From Sphingomonas sp. JC676 (GTDB lineage Bacteria; Pseudomonadota; Alphaproteobacteria; Sphingomonadales; Sphingomonadaceae), in the NCBI RefSeq assembly GCF_014489075.1, contig NZ_JACTGR010000001.1:434001-498000 (forward strand): 64,000 nt of DNA, read 5' to 3'. The position numbers were made by a program, and so were the translations under genes. Positions 51,666 to 59,716 of the stretch are shown one piece after another. The number at the start of each line of letters is the position of its first letter. Position 1 is the first letter of the stretch. The notes under the pieces are model-generated. The model was not told where the DNA came from. It saw only the letters and a program-made list of their open reading frames with translations, and did not search any database.

Positions 51666-52406
51666 ATGAACGGAGACACGAACAAGGTCGCGATCGTCAC
51701 CGGTGCCGCCCGCGGTATCGGCGCTGCGATCGCCGAGCGGCTGGCCGGCGACGGCTTCACCGTCGTCGTCAACTATGCCGGCAGCGCCGCCGAGGCAGAG
51801 GCCGTGGTCGGCCGCATCGAGGCGAAGGGCGGCAAGGCAATCGCGGCGCAGGCCGATGTCAGCGACGCAGCGGCGGTCGCCCGCATGTTCGACGCGGCGC
51901 AGACGGCGTTCGGCGGCGTGGACGTGCTGGTCAACAATGCCGGCATCATGAAGCTGGCGACGATCGCCGAGAGCGACGATGCGCTGTTCGACAGCCAGAT
52001 CGCGGTCAATCTGAAGGGCAGCTTCAACACGCTGCGCGAAGCGGCCAAGCGGCTGCGCGAAGGCGGGCGCATCATCAACCTGTCGTCGAGCGTGGTTGGT
52101 CTCTACCAGCCGGGCTATGCGGTCTATGCGGCGACCAAGGCGGGCGTCGAAGCGATGACGCATGTCATGGTCAAGGAACTGCGCGGTCGCAACATCACGG
52201 TCAACGCGATCGCTCCCGGACCCACCGCGACGGCTTTGTTCCTCGACGGCAAGCCGCAGAGCGTGATCGACACCCTGACCAAGCTCGCTCCGCTCGAGCG
52301 GCTGGGCCAGCCGGAAGACATCGCGTCCGCGGTTGCCTTCCTCGCCGGGCCCGACGGAGCCTGGATCAACGGCCAGGTCCTGCGCGCAAACGGCGGGATC
52401 ATCTGA
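51666..52406 (+). CDS. SDR family oxidoreductase (3-oxoacyl-ACP-reductase-like)
   Basis: 246-residue short-chain dehydrogenase. Cofactor motif TGAARGIG (about 13-20), NNAG, catalytic serine in NLSSSVVG and YAVYAATKAG with the Tyr-x3-Lys pair. The C-terminus (FLAGPDGAWINGQVLRANGG) is typical of FabG-like enzymes. AAGGAGAT 7 bases upstream supports ATG 51666. It is probably controlled by the divergent LysR and followed by a second SDR. Confidence 0.9.
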   Translation: MNGDTNKVAIVTGAARGIGAAIAERLAGDGFTVVVNYAGSAAEAEAVVGRIEAKGGKAIAAQADVSDAAAVARMFDAAQTAFGGVDVLVNNAGIMKLATIAESDDALFDSQIAVNLKGSFNTLREAAKRLREGGRIINLSSSVVGLYQPGYAVYAATKAGVEAMTHVMVKELRGRNITVNAIAPGPTATALFLDGKPQSVIDTLTKLAPLERLGQPEDIASAVAFLAGPDGAWINGQVLRANGGII

Positions 52407-52474
52407 TCATTCAACCCTCAATCCCCTCCCGGTTTCCGCCCTGAGGTGCGGACCAGTTTCGAAAGGAATTCACC

Positions 52475-53368
52475 ATGTCCAAGAAGATCATCCTCATCAC
52501 CGGCGCCTCCAGCGGCTTCGGCCGCATCACTGCCGAAGCCCTCGCGAGGGACGGGCACACCGTCTACGCCTCGATGCGCGACGTCGCCGGGCGCAATGCC
52601 GGGAACGCCGCCGAGATGGCGGAAATCGAAGACGTCGACCTTCGCCCGATCGAGCTCGACGTGCAGTCGGACGCTTCGGCCAATGAAGCGGTCGAGCAGA
52701 TCATCGCCGAGAGCGGCCGCATCGATGTGGTGGTGCACAATGCCGGGCACATGATGTTCGGCCCGGCGGAGAGCTTCACGCCCGAGCAGTTCGCCCAGCA
52801 ATACGACGTCAACGTGCTGGGCACGCAGCGGGTAAACCGCGCCGCGCTGCCGCACATGCGTGCTGCCAAGCAGGGGCTGCTCGTGTGGGTCTCGAGCAGC
52901 AGCTCGGCGGGTGGCACGCCGCCCTATCTCTCGCCCTATTTCGCGGCGAAGGCGGCGATGGATGCGCTGGCGGTGCAATATGCCCGCGAGCTGGCCCGCT
53001 GGGGGATCGAGACCTCGATCGTCGTGCCGGGCGCCTTCACCAAGGGCACCAATCACTTCGCCCATTCGGGTCGCCCCGCCGACGCGGCGCGCCTCGCCGA
53101 ATATGAAGCGGGTCCCTATGCCGGGTTCGGCGAGCAGGTGCAGAAGGCGTTCGCTGAGATCGTGCCCGAGGATGCGGATGTCGCGGGTGTCGCCGACGCG
53201 ATCGTCGAGATCGTCGACATGCCCTTCGGCAAGCGTCCGTTCCGCGTGCACTATGATCCGACGCAGGACGGCGCCGATGTCGGCTTCACCGTGCTCGACC
53301 GGCTGCGTGCCGAGATGCTGCACCGGGTGGGCCTGTCCGACCTGCTCAAGCCCGCCAAATTGGTCTGA
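52475..53368 (+). CDS. SDR family oxidoreductase
   Basis: 297-residue short-chain dehydrogenase, a little longer than average. TGASSGFG cofactor motif, HNAGHMMFG, catalytic serine in VSSSSSAG and YLSPYFAAKAAMD. The extended C-terminus (VDMPFGKRPFRVHYDPTQDG) is typical of the retinol-dehydrogenase-like group. GAAAGGA precedes the ATG. It is the second gene in the LysR-linked unit and ends at a strong hairpin. Confidence 0.9.
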   Translation: MSKKIILITGASSGFGRITAEALARDGHTVYASMRDVAGRNAGNAAEMAEIEDVDLRPIELDVQSDASANEAVEQIIAESGRIDVVVHNAGHMMFGPAESFTPEQFAQQYDVNVLGTQRVNRAALPHMRAAKQGLLVWVSSSSSAGGTPPYLSPYFAAKAAMDALAVQYARELARWGIETSIVVPGAFTKGTNHFAHSGRPADAARLAEYEAGPYAGFGEQVQKAFAEIVPEDADVAGVADAIVEIVDMPFGKRPFRVHYDPTQDGADVGFTVLDRLRAEMLHRVGLSDLLKPAKLV

Positions 53369-53384
53369 GCCTTTGGCCAAAAAG

Positions 53385-53413
53385 AAAGGGCCCGCGCGAT
53401 GCGCGGGCCCTTT
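53385..53413. terminator. Intrinsic terminator
   Basis: AAAGGGCCCGCGC (53385-53397) and GCGCGGGCCCTTT (53401-53413) form a perfect 13-base stem with a 3-base loop, flanked by A-rich sequence on the left. It separates the convergent SDR and homospermidine-synthase-like genes and can serve both. Confidence 0.85.
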
Positions 53414-53438
53414 ACTGTTTCCGAAAGGAAGCGAAAGC

Positions 53439-54518
53439 TCAGGCGAAGAGCTTCGCCCAACCGCGCTTGGCGCGGTCCTTCCAATGGCCGCGATGATAGG
53501 CGTCGCTCGCGAGGAGCGGCATCACCGAGCCGGCCTCGGCGAACACCATCTGCTCGATGCCGGTGTTGACCTTGCCCCAGCTCGCAGCCTCCTGCAGCGT
53601 CGAGGACGAGCAGGCGCCGTCGCGGACATCGGCGACGGTGATCTGGACGGCGTACTTGTGCACTTCCACGTCCTCGTGGCCGAGGATCTCGGCGCAGACG
53701 ACGGTGTCCTGGATGAAGTTCTTGGGCACGCCGCCGCCGATCATCAGCAGGCCGGTGGTGCCGGCCTGGATCTTGATCTCGGTGAGCTCGCGGAAGTCCG
53801 CGATGGCGTCGAGCACAAGGTACGGCTTGCCGGCCTTGGCGCGATCCACCTGGTGCTTGACCAGGCCGAAGCCGGCCGAGGAGTCGACGAACGCCGGGCA
53901 GAAGATCGGCACGTCATGCTCGTAGGCGAGCTTGACCAGGCTGTTGTCCTTCTTGCCATGCTCGACCAGATATTTGCCCATCTCGCGAATAAACGCGCGG
54001 CTCGAATAGGGCTTGGCCTCGAGCGTCTCGGCGATCTCGAAGACCGTATGGTCGACGTTCTGGAGCGCTTCCTCGTCGATATAGGTGTCGTAGATGCGGT
54101 CGATATAGAGCGAGCGCAGCGTGTCGTCGTCGGGGATCTCGAGCGCCTGATAGTGCTTGTGGCCGAGGCCCTCGAAGAAATCCATGTCGACGATGGTGGC
54201 GCCGGTGGCGACGATCACGTCGACCATGTTGTTGCGCACCAGCTCGGCATAGAGGTCCATGCAGCCGCCGGCCGAGGTCGAGCCCGCGATCACGAGGCAG
54301 ACCGTGCAGTCCTTGTCGGCCAGCATGTCGTTGTAGATCTTGGTCGCGCGGCCGAGATCGCGGCTGGTGAAGCTCATATCGGCCATCGCATCGACGATCG
54401 GGCGCGCGTCGAAGCTCGTAATGTCGATATGCTTGACCTGCTTCGAGAGCAGCTCCGCCTTGCGGGTGTCGTTGATCGGCGCGTTGGCCGCGGCGGTCTT
54501 GGTCAGGGTGTCGGTCAT
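53439..54518 (-). CDS. Deoxyhypusine-synthase-like protein, probable homospermidine synthase
   Basis: 359-residue NAD-dependent enzyme of the deoxyhypusine synthase family. Bacteria lack the eIF5A substrate; bacterial members are known to join two putrescines into sym-homospermidine. The catalytic lysine is K266 in GGGVPKNFIQD, and NAD-site segments (GSTSAGG at 79-85, TGATIVD) are visible. ATG 54518 is chosen because GGGGA lies 6 bases upstream. The ornithine decarboxylase gene lies directly upstream on the same strand, giving ornithine to putrescine to homospermidine. Confidence 0.88.
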   Translation of the reverse strand: MTDTLTKTAAANAPINDTRKAELLSKQVKHIDITSFDARPIVDAMADMSFTSRDLGRATKIYNDMLADKDCTVCLVIAGSTSAGGCMDLYAELVRNNMVDVIVATGATIVDMDFFEGLGHKHYQALEIPDDDTLRSLYIDRIYDTYIDEEALQNVDHTVFEIAETLEAKPYSSRAFIREMGKYLVEHGKKDNSLVKLAYEHDVPIFCPAFVDSSAGFGLVKHQVDRAKAGKPYLVLDAIADFRELTEIKIQAGTTGLLMIGGGVPKNFIQDTVVCAEILGHEDVEVHKYAVQITVADVRDGACSSSTLQEAASWGKVNTGIEQMVFAEAGSVMPLLASDAYHRGHWKDRAKRGWAKLFA

Positions 54519-54574
54519 GGGATTCCCCATCTTCACAGTGCCGCCGTCATTTGGGGACGCGGAAACCCGTAAGG

Positions 54575-54598
54575 AGGCGGATGCCGAAGCATCCGCCT
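54575..54598 (-). promoter_or_regulatory. UUCG-tetraloop hairpin between decarboxylase and synthase genes
   Basis: In the minus-strand transcript, AGGCGGATGC pairs with GCATCCGCCT over a TTCG loop closed by C-G, an exceptionally stable form. There is no T run after it. It lies in the 104-base gap between the two polyamine genes and may protect the upstream mRNA end, attenuate the downstream gene, or act as a terminator. Confidence 0.6.
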
Positions 54599-54622
54599 TC
54601 CCAATTCGCTAGGACTGTGTCG

Positions 54623-55849
54623 TTACAGCTTTACGACGTTCGAGGGCAGCGCCCGTTCCTCGTCGGCGGCGACATAGAGCGAGGTCATCGGCTCGTCGTC
54701 GACGATCACCGTCTGGTCCGATCCGAAGCCGTTGAACGCGGTCCGCATCGCCGAGCCATAGGCGCCGAGCATGCCGATCTCGATATAATCGCCCGCCTGG
54801 ATATCGGCGGGCAGCAGGAACGGGCCCGCCATATGGTCGAGATCGTCGCAGGTCGGCCCGTAGAAGCTGAACGGGATGTCGCGTGCGTTCGAATCCGGCT
54901 CGCGCAGGAGCTGGACCGGGAAGCGCCAGCCGATATGCGCCGCATCGAACAAAGCGCCATAGGCGCCGTCGTTGATGTAGAGCTCATCGCCGCGGCGCCG
55001 CTCGACGCGCACGATGATCGAGCTGTACTCGGCGCACAATGCACGGCCGGGCTCGCACCACAGCTCGGACGAATAGGAGACCGGCAGGCTCTCGAACGCG
55101 CGGTGGATCGTCGCGAAATAGCGCTCGAGCGGGGGCGGCTCCATGCCCGGATAGGACGAAGGAAACCCGCCGCCGACGTCGACCACGTCGACGGTGACGC
55201 CTGCCTCGACGATCGCGATGCGGACGCGCTCCATCGCGTTCGCATAGGCTTCGGGCGACATCGCCTGGCTGCCGACATGGAAGCAGATGCCCAGCGCATC
55301 GGCGACCTGGCGAGCAGCCATCAGCAGCGGCTTGGTCTCGCCCGGACCGGCGCCGAACTTCGACGCGAGGCTGAGCTTCGAGTGATCCGAGGACACGCGC
55401 AGCCGCACGCAGAGCGTCAGGTCGGTCGCGCCCTTGGTGGCGCGGACGATCTTGTCGAGCTCCTCGAGGCTGTCGAGGCTGAACACGCGCACGCCATGCT
55501 CGAAATACGCCTCGGTGATGGCCTCCTGGGCCTTTACCGGGTGCATGAAGCACAGGGTGGCTTCGGGCAGGGTGGACGCGACCAGCCGCACCTCGGCGAT
55601 CGAGGCGACGTCGTAGTGCGTGATTCCGCTATCCCACAGAATCTGCAGGAGATCGGGAGAGGGATTCGCCTTTACCGCATACATCGAGCGGCCCGGAAAC
55701 TTCTCTGCGAAGAATCGGGCGGCACGCGATGCGGCGTGCGGACGAACGAGCGTGACCGGTTGGACCGGACGAAGCTTGGCAATATCGACAACGCGGGCGT
55801 TGCCGTTGAGGGTGCCAGCTAACCCCAGCGCGCTATGATGCTTGTGCAA
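54623..55849 (-). CDS. Ornithine/lysine decarboxylase, PLP fold III
   Basis: 408-residue decarboxylase of the eukaryote-like ODC family making putrescine (or cadaverine). Schiff-base lysine K60 in MYAVKANPSP, phosphate site VVDVGGGFPSSYP, active-site cysteine in GPTCDDLDHM, and EPGRALCAE are present. The start is TTG 55849, chosen because GGAGG lies 9 bases upstream; no ATG or GTG is near. It sits next to the deoxyhypusine-synthase-like gene on the same strand, supporting ornithine as substrate. Confidence 0.92.
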   Translation of the reverse strand: MHKHHSALGLAGTLNGNARVVDIAKLRPVQPVTLVRPHAASRAARFFAEKFPGRSMYAVKANPSPDLLQILWDSGITHYDVASIAEVRLVASTLPEATLCFMHPVKAQEAITEAYFEHGVRVFSLDSLEELDKIVRATKGATDLTLCVRLRVSSDHSKLSLASKFGAGPGETKPLLMAARQVADALGICFHVGSQAMSPEAYANAMERVRIAIVEAGVTVDVVDVGGGFPSSYPGMEPPPLERYFATIHRAFESLPVSYSSELWCEPGRALCAEYSSIIVRVERRRGDELYINDGAYGALFDAAHIGWRFPVQLLREPDSNARDIPFSFYGPTCDDLDHMAGPFLLPADIQAGDYIEIGMLGAYGSAMRTAFNGFGSDQTVIVDDEPMTSLYVAADEERALPSNVVKL

Positions 55850-56000
55850 CTCAAGGGACCTCCAAATGCCTTACGGCAAACATTGACGAAAGCTGCCTTG
55901 CGGTTGGAAGTCCCATGGGGCAGCGGAAGGCGGCACATAAGGACGATGGGGGGGTGTGTAAAGTGATTCGAGGGTCCGGAATTTTACGACGGGGCAGAAT

Positions 56001-56969
56001 GTGACAATTGTGCGACAGCCAACGCGGGCAGGGGTGCGGGACGCCGCGGCGAAGATTGCCGCGATCCTTCCGCAAACACCTCTATTCACAGCGGAAATTC
56101 GTGGCGCTCCGGTGCACTTCAAGGCCGAGAGTCTGCAGCCGATCGGCGCGTTTAAAATTCGCGGCGCCTGGCACCGGCTCACCGCGTTGGACGATGCTGC
56201 GCGCGAAAAGGGCGTGGTGGCCTTCTCTTCGGGCAATCATGCGCAGGGAATCGCCTGGGCAGCGAAACGACTCGGTATCCCCGCGGTGATCGTGATGCCG
56301 TCCGACGCGCCCAGGGTGAAGATCGACGCGACGCTGGCGATGGGCGCCGAAGTGGTCCGCTACGACCGTGCGACCGAGAACCGCGAGAAGATCGCCGCGC
56401 ATCTGGCGCATGCCCGCGGCGCTGCGCTGGTGCCGAGCTTCGACGATCCCTGGATCATCGAGGGGCAGGGCAGCGCGGGCATCGAGGCGATGACCCAGAT
56501 GGTGGAGATGAAGCTGCCCGACCCGGCGCGCGTCGTGATCCCATGCGGCGGCGGCGGGCTGGCTGCGGGCATCACGCTGGCGCTGCCCGACAGCCAGATC
56601 ATCGTGGTCGAGCCCGAGGGCTGGGATGATATGCGGCGCAGCCTGGAGGCGGGGTGGATCGAACCGGTCGGCGACAATCCGCCGCCGACGGCCTGCGACG
56701 CGCTGCAGACCAAGGAAGTCTCTCCGCTGACGTTCGATGTGCTGTCGCGGCGCGGTGCCATCGGCGTGGCGGTGAGCGAGACCGAGATCCGCGAGGCGCA
56801 GCGCTGGGCGGCGGCAAAGCTCAGGATCGTGCTGGAGCCGGGCGGGGCGGTGGCGCTGGCCGCGGTGCTCGCCGGCAAGGTCGATCTCGAGCCGGGGTTG
56901 CTGGTGATCCTTTCCGGGGGCAATGCCGATCCGGACGCCTATGCGGCGGTGCTGGCATCTAAGGACTAG
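56001..56969 (+). CDS. Threonine/serine dehydratase-like PLP enzyme
   Basis: 322-residue fold-II PLP enzyme, probably deaminating threonine or serine, or racemising serine. The PLP lysine is in PIGAFKIRGAWHRL, followed by SSGNHAQGIAWAAK. The phosphate loop is PCGGGGLAAG, and the end has LVILSGGNADP. It lacks the C-terminal ACT-like regulatory domain of biosynthetic IlvA, so it is the catabolic or racemase type. Start GTG 56001. Divergent from the ornithine decarboxylase across 151 bases. Confidence 0.88.
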   Translation: MTIVRQPTRAGVRDAAAKIAAILPQTPLFTAEIRGAPVHFKAESLQPIGAFKIRGAWHRLTALDDAAREKGVVAFSSGNHAQGIAWAAKRLGIPAVIVMPSDAPRVKIDATLAMGAEVVRYDRATENREKIAAHLAHARGAALVPSFDDPWIIEGQGSAGIEAMTQMVEMKLPDPARVVIPCGGGGLAAGITLALPDSQIIVVEPEGWDDMRRSLEAGWIEPVGDNPPPTACDALQTKEVSPLTFDVLSRRGAIGVAVSETEIREAQRWAAAKLRIVLEPGGAVALAAVLAGKVDLEPGLLVILSGGNADPDAYAAVLASKD

Positions 56970-56971
56970 GA

Positions 56972-57154
56972 ATGGCGAATCGATTGGGTGCCGTGGCGGC
57001 AAATGCGCTCAGCTTCGTGCTGCGGCCGCTGGGCTACATCATCTTCGGCATCCTGATGGTGGTCTATCGCCGCGACCCGCGCGCGATCGCCTATTTCGTG
57101 TTCGCCGGGCTGGTGATTGCCGCGCTGATCTACGGCATCAACTGGCTGCTCTGA
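56972..57154 (+). CDS. Small membrane protein, unknown
   Basis: 60 residues with two hydrophobic stretches (LGYIIFGILMVVYRR and AIAYFVFAGLVIAALIYGINW). It starts 3 bases after the dehydratase stop and its TGA overlaps the next ATG, so it is translated with its neighbours. No family recognised. Confidence 0.7.
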   Translation: MANRLGAVAANALSFVLRPLGYIIFGILMVVYRRDPRAIAYFVFAGLVIAALIYGINWLL

Positions 57155-57324
57155 TGGTCGATCCCAGGCTCAATCCTATCCTGCAGAGCATCGCCGTGCT
57201 GGCGATGTTCGCGCTCGTCTGGGGCGGCGTGGTGATCTGGCGGAAGGGCGACCGGCAGAAGGGCGTGCTGATGGTGATCGCCGCGGCGGTGCTGCTGGGG
57301 AATTTGCTGATCTGGACGCTTTAG
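57154..57324 (+). CDS. Small membrane protein, unknown
   Basis: 56 residues with two helices (SIAVLAMFALVWGGVVIW and GVLMVIAAAVLLGNLLIWTL) joined by a basic loop (RKGDRQKG). Coupled to the previous gene by one base (TGATG). Together the pair looks like a small membrane complex, function unknown. Confidence 0.7.
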   Translation: MVDPRLNPILQSIAVLAMFALVWGGVVIWRKGDRQKGVLMVIAAAVLLGNLLIWTL

Positions 57325-57342
57325 CTGGCCCTTTTACCCACC

Positions 57343-57450
57343 GGTCACTCTGGCCTTGTGCAGGGGGCCACCCATCCGCGAGCAAGCTGCTAGAGCCTTG
57401 AGCTTCTCGCCATGTTGCGCAGTGGACCCCGGCACAAGGTCGGGGTGACG
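57343..57450. repeat. REP-like composite inverted repeat, copy 3 (left unit degenerate)
   Basis: The right unit 57423-57450 (TGGACCCCGGCACAAGGTCG and on to GGGTGACG) closely matches the reverse complement of the left unit at 26882. The left unit 57343-57371 is recognisable but eroded. It lies in the 251-base gap before the DUF2093 gene; the rest of the gap shows nothing. Confidence 0.75.
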
Positions 57451-57575
57451 GTGGGGCTATGTCAGTTTTCACCGCAAGCGAACTCCTGGGTGCCAGGCCG
57501 CCGAAGGGCAAGGCAGCGTCATCCGAGAATATCTCCCGATCTGGACGACAAGCGCGCAATCGCTAGAAGGCCGCG

Positions 57576-57794
57576 ATGCTTGACTCAGCCATCCCCGCGG
57601 AGCTCCGCTACGACACCCCCGATTATGAGATGCTCCGCGCCGGCCGCTACGTGCTGTGCGCGGTGACCGGCGAACGCATCGCGATCGAGGAGCTGAAATA
57701 TTGGAGCGCCGAGCACCAAGAGGCCTATCGCGGCGCCGAGCAAGCGAGTGCAGCGATGCTGGCCCGCGGCGCGCGGAACCTCCCCAGGGTCTAG
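57576..57794 (+). CDS. DUF2093 domain protein
   Basis: 72-residue soluble protein matching the alphaproteobacterial DUF2093 family, of unknown function. The diagnostic segment is YEMLRAGRYVLCAVTGERIA, followed by IEELKYWSAEHQEAYRGAEQA. A cysteine in the ring of CAVTG is conserved in memory of the family. It ends 2 bases before a REP-like repeat. Confidence 0.88.
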   Translation: MLDSAIPAELRYDTPDYEMLRAGRYVLCAVTGERIAIEELKYWSAEHQEAYRGAEQASAAMLARGARNLPRV

Positions 57795-57796
57795 TC

Positions 57797-57880
57797 CGTC
57801 GTCCCGGCGAAAGCCGGGATCCAGGAGCTCCAAGCGGTGTCCTGGGTGATTCTGGACCCCGGCTTTCGCCGGGGTGCCGG
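57797..57880. repeat. REP-like composite inverted repeat, copy 4
   Basis: Left unit 57797-57823 (CGTCGTCCCGGCGAAAGCCG then GGATCCA) and right unit 57853-57880 are near reverse complements, each a hairpin around GGCGAAAGCC. It fills nearly all of the 96-base gap between two convergent genes. Confidence 0.85.
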
Positions 57881-57890
57881 CCAGCGATTT

Positions 57891-58577
57891 TCAACGGATC
57901 GGTGAGTTCGGATCCAGTCGCATGTCCAGATAATTGTCCACGCTGTTCATCAGCTGCGGCATCTCGTGCTCGAAGAAATGGTTCGCGCCCGGGATCGTGT
58001 CGTGATGGATGGTGATGTGCTTCTGGGTGCGCAGCTTGTCGACCAGCTTCTGCACCGCGCTGGGCGTCACGACTTCGTCCGCCTCGCCCTGGATGATGAT
58101 GCCCGAGCTGGGGCACGGCGCCAGGAAGGTGAAATCGTACATGTTCGCCGGCGGGGCGACCGAGATGAAGCCGCGAATCTCGGGGCGGCGCATCAGCAGT
58201 TGCATGCCGATCCACGCGCCGAAGCTAACGCCCGCGATCCAGGTGGTCGAGGCTTCGGGATGGAAGCTCTGCACCCAGTCGAGCGCGCTGGCAGCGTCCG
58301 AAAGCTCGCCGACGCCATTGTCGAACACGCCCTGGCTCTTGCCGACGCCGCGGAAATTGAAGCGCAACGTCGCGAAGCCGCGGCGCTGGAAGGTCTTGTA
58401 GAGCTCCTGCACGATGCGGTTGTTCATCGTGCCCATCGCCTGGGGATGGGGATGGAGAATCATCGCAACCGGTGCGCGCGGTCGCGGAGCGGGGGCGAAA
58501 CGGCCTTCGAGGCGGCCTTCGGGACCGGGGAAAATGACTTCGGGCAAGGCGTGTCCTGCTGAATTAGGAAGGCGCAT
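57891..58577 (-). CDS. Alpha/beta hydrolase (COG2945-like)
   Basis: 228-residue cytoplasmic hydrolase. Motifs: ILHPHPQAMGTMNNRIVQ, LRFNFRGVGKSQG, the nucleophile elbow GVSFGAWIGMQ, the aspartate in IQGEADEVV and the histidine in GANHFFEHE. ATG 58577 is chosen because the product then opens with the family-typical LPEVIFPGPEGRLEGR; a longer frame upstream would overlap the divergent cysteine desulfurase. The substrate is unknown. Confidence 0.88.
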   Translation of the reverse strand: MRLPNSAGHALPEVIFPGPEGRLEGRFAPAPRPRAPVAMILHPHPQAMGTMNNRIVQELYKTFQRRGFATLRFNFRGVGKSQGVFDNGVGELSDAASALDWVQSFHPEASTTWIAGVSFGAWIGMQLLMRRPEIRGFISVAPPANMYDFTFLAPCPSSGIIIQGEADEVVTPSAVQKLVDKLRTQKHITIHHDTIPGANHFFEHEMPQLMNSVDNYLDMRLDPNSPIR

Positions 58578-58639
58578 GTGGAGCGCGGTAAGTTGGTCGC
58601 TATATAGGCAACGCGCTTTCTTTCGCAATTGGAACGGAC

Positions 58640-59716
58640 TTGGCTGCACGCATCTATCTGGATCACGCCGCAACGACGCCGATGCTCGACGAAGCTTTGG
58701 CCGCCGTGGCGGAGGGCATGCGCCACTGGGCGAACCCCTCCTCGCCGCATGCCGAGGGACGCGCGGCGCGGGCGGCGCTGGAGAACGCGCGGGCGCGGAT
58801 CGCGGCGGCCTATGGCTGGCCGCATGAGCTGGTGCTGACCAGCGGAGCGAGCGAATCGCTCCATATGGCGCTGACGCGATCGATGGCGGAGCGACGGCTG
58901 ATCACCGCGGTAGAGCATGATTCGGTGCTGCGGCACGCCGAAGGTGCGGCGATGCTGCCGGTGGGCGCGGACGGGATTCTTGATCTCGACGCCCTGCGCG
59001 CGGCACTGGCCGCGGGTGGGCGGACGCTGGTCTGCGTGCAATGGGCGAACAGCGAGACCGGCGTGCGCCAGCCGATCGGGAGAATCGCGGAGATCGTCCA
59101 CGCGGCCGGCGGCATCCTGCTGGTCGATGCGGCGCAGATGTCGGCTCGGGCCGACGATGCGGTGATCCGCCATGCCGATCTGGTCGCAGTGTCAGCGCAC
59201 AAGCGGGGCGGGCCGCCGGGGATCGGCGCGCTGCTGGTGCGCGACTTCGGCGTGTTGCTGCCAATGGGCGGGCAGGAGAAGGGCTATCGGGCCGGGACCG
59301 AGAATCTGCCGGGCGCGCTCGGCTATGCCGCGGCGGTGGCGATTCCGGAGGACATAAGGCGGCTGTCGGAACTGCGGGCGCGGCTCGACAGGATGATTCG
59401 CGATGCGGGCGGCGAGGTGGTGGCGGAAGCCAGCGCCCGGACGCCGACGATCGGCGCCTATCGGATGCCTGGCGTCTCTTCGGCAGCGCAGCTCATCCGC
59501 TTCGACATGGCCGGGATCTCGGTGTCAGCGGGAAGTGCCTGCTCCTCAGGGAGCATGCGGCCGAGCCATGTGCTGATGGCGATGGGCTGGAGCGAGCCCG
59601 AATTGCGCGAGGTAGTGCGGGTGAGCTTCGGTCGGACGACGAGCGAGGCGGAGGTGGATGCCTTTGCCGATTTGTGGCGGACCATCGCCGCCGAAGCGCG
59701 GGCACGCGCGGCATGA
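58640..59716 (+). CDS. Cysteine desulfurase (class V aminotransferase), first of tandem pair
   Basis: 358-residue NifS/IscS-type PLP enzyme that removes sulfur from cysteine for Fe-S clusters or thio-modification. IYLDHAATTPM opens the fold, the PLP lysine is in SAHKRGGPPG, and the persulfide cysteine is in SAGSACSSGSMRPSHVL. Start is TTG 58640 with a weak GGA site. Its stop overlaps the second desulfurase start (ATGA). It is more diverged than the second copy (for example GPPG where the other has GPKG), so the two may differ in acceptor. Confidence 0.88.
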   Translation: MAARIYLDHAATTPMLDEALAAVAEGMRHWANPSSPHAEGRAARAALENARARIAAAYGWPHELVLTSGASESLHMALTRSMAERRLITAVEHDSVLRHAEGAAMLPVGADGILDLDALRAALAAGGRTLVCVQWANSETGVRQPIGRIAEIVHAAGGILLVDAAQMSARADDAVIRHADLVAVSAHKRGGPPGIGALLVRDFGVLLPMGGQEKGYRAGTENLPGALGYAAAVAIPEDIRRLSELRARLDRMIRDAGGEVVAEASARTPTIGAYRMPGVSSAAQLIRFDMAGISVSAGSACSSGSMRPSHVLMAMGWSEPELREVVRVSFGRTTSEAEVDAFADLWRTIAAEARARAA

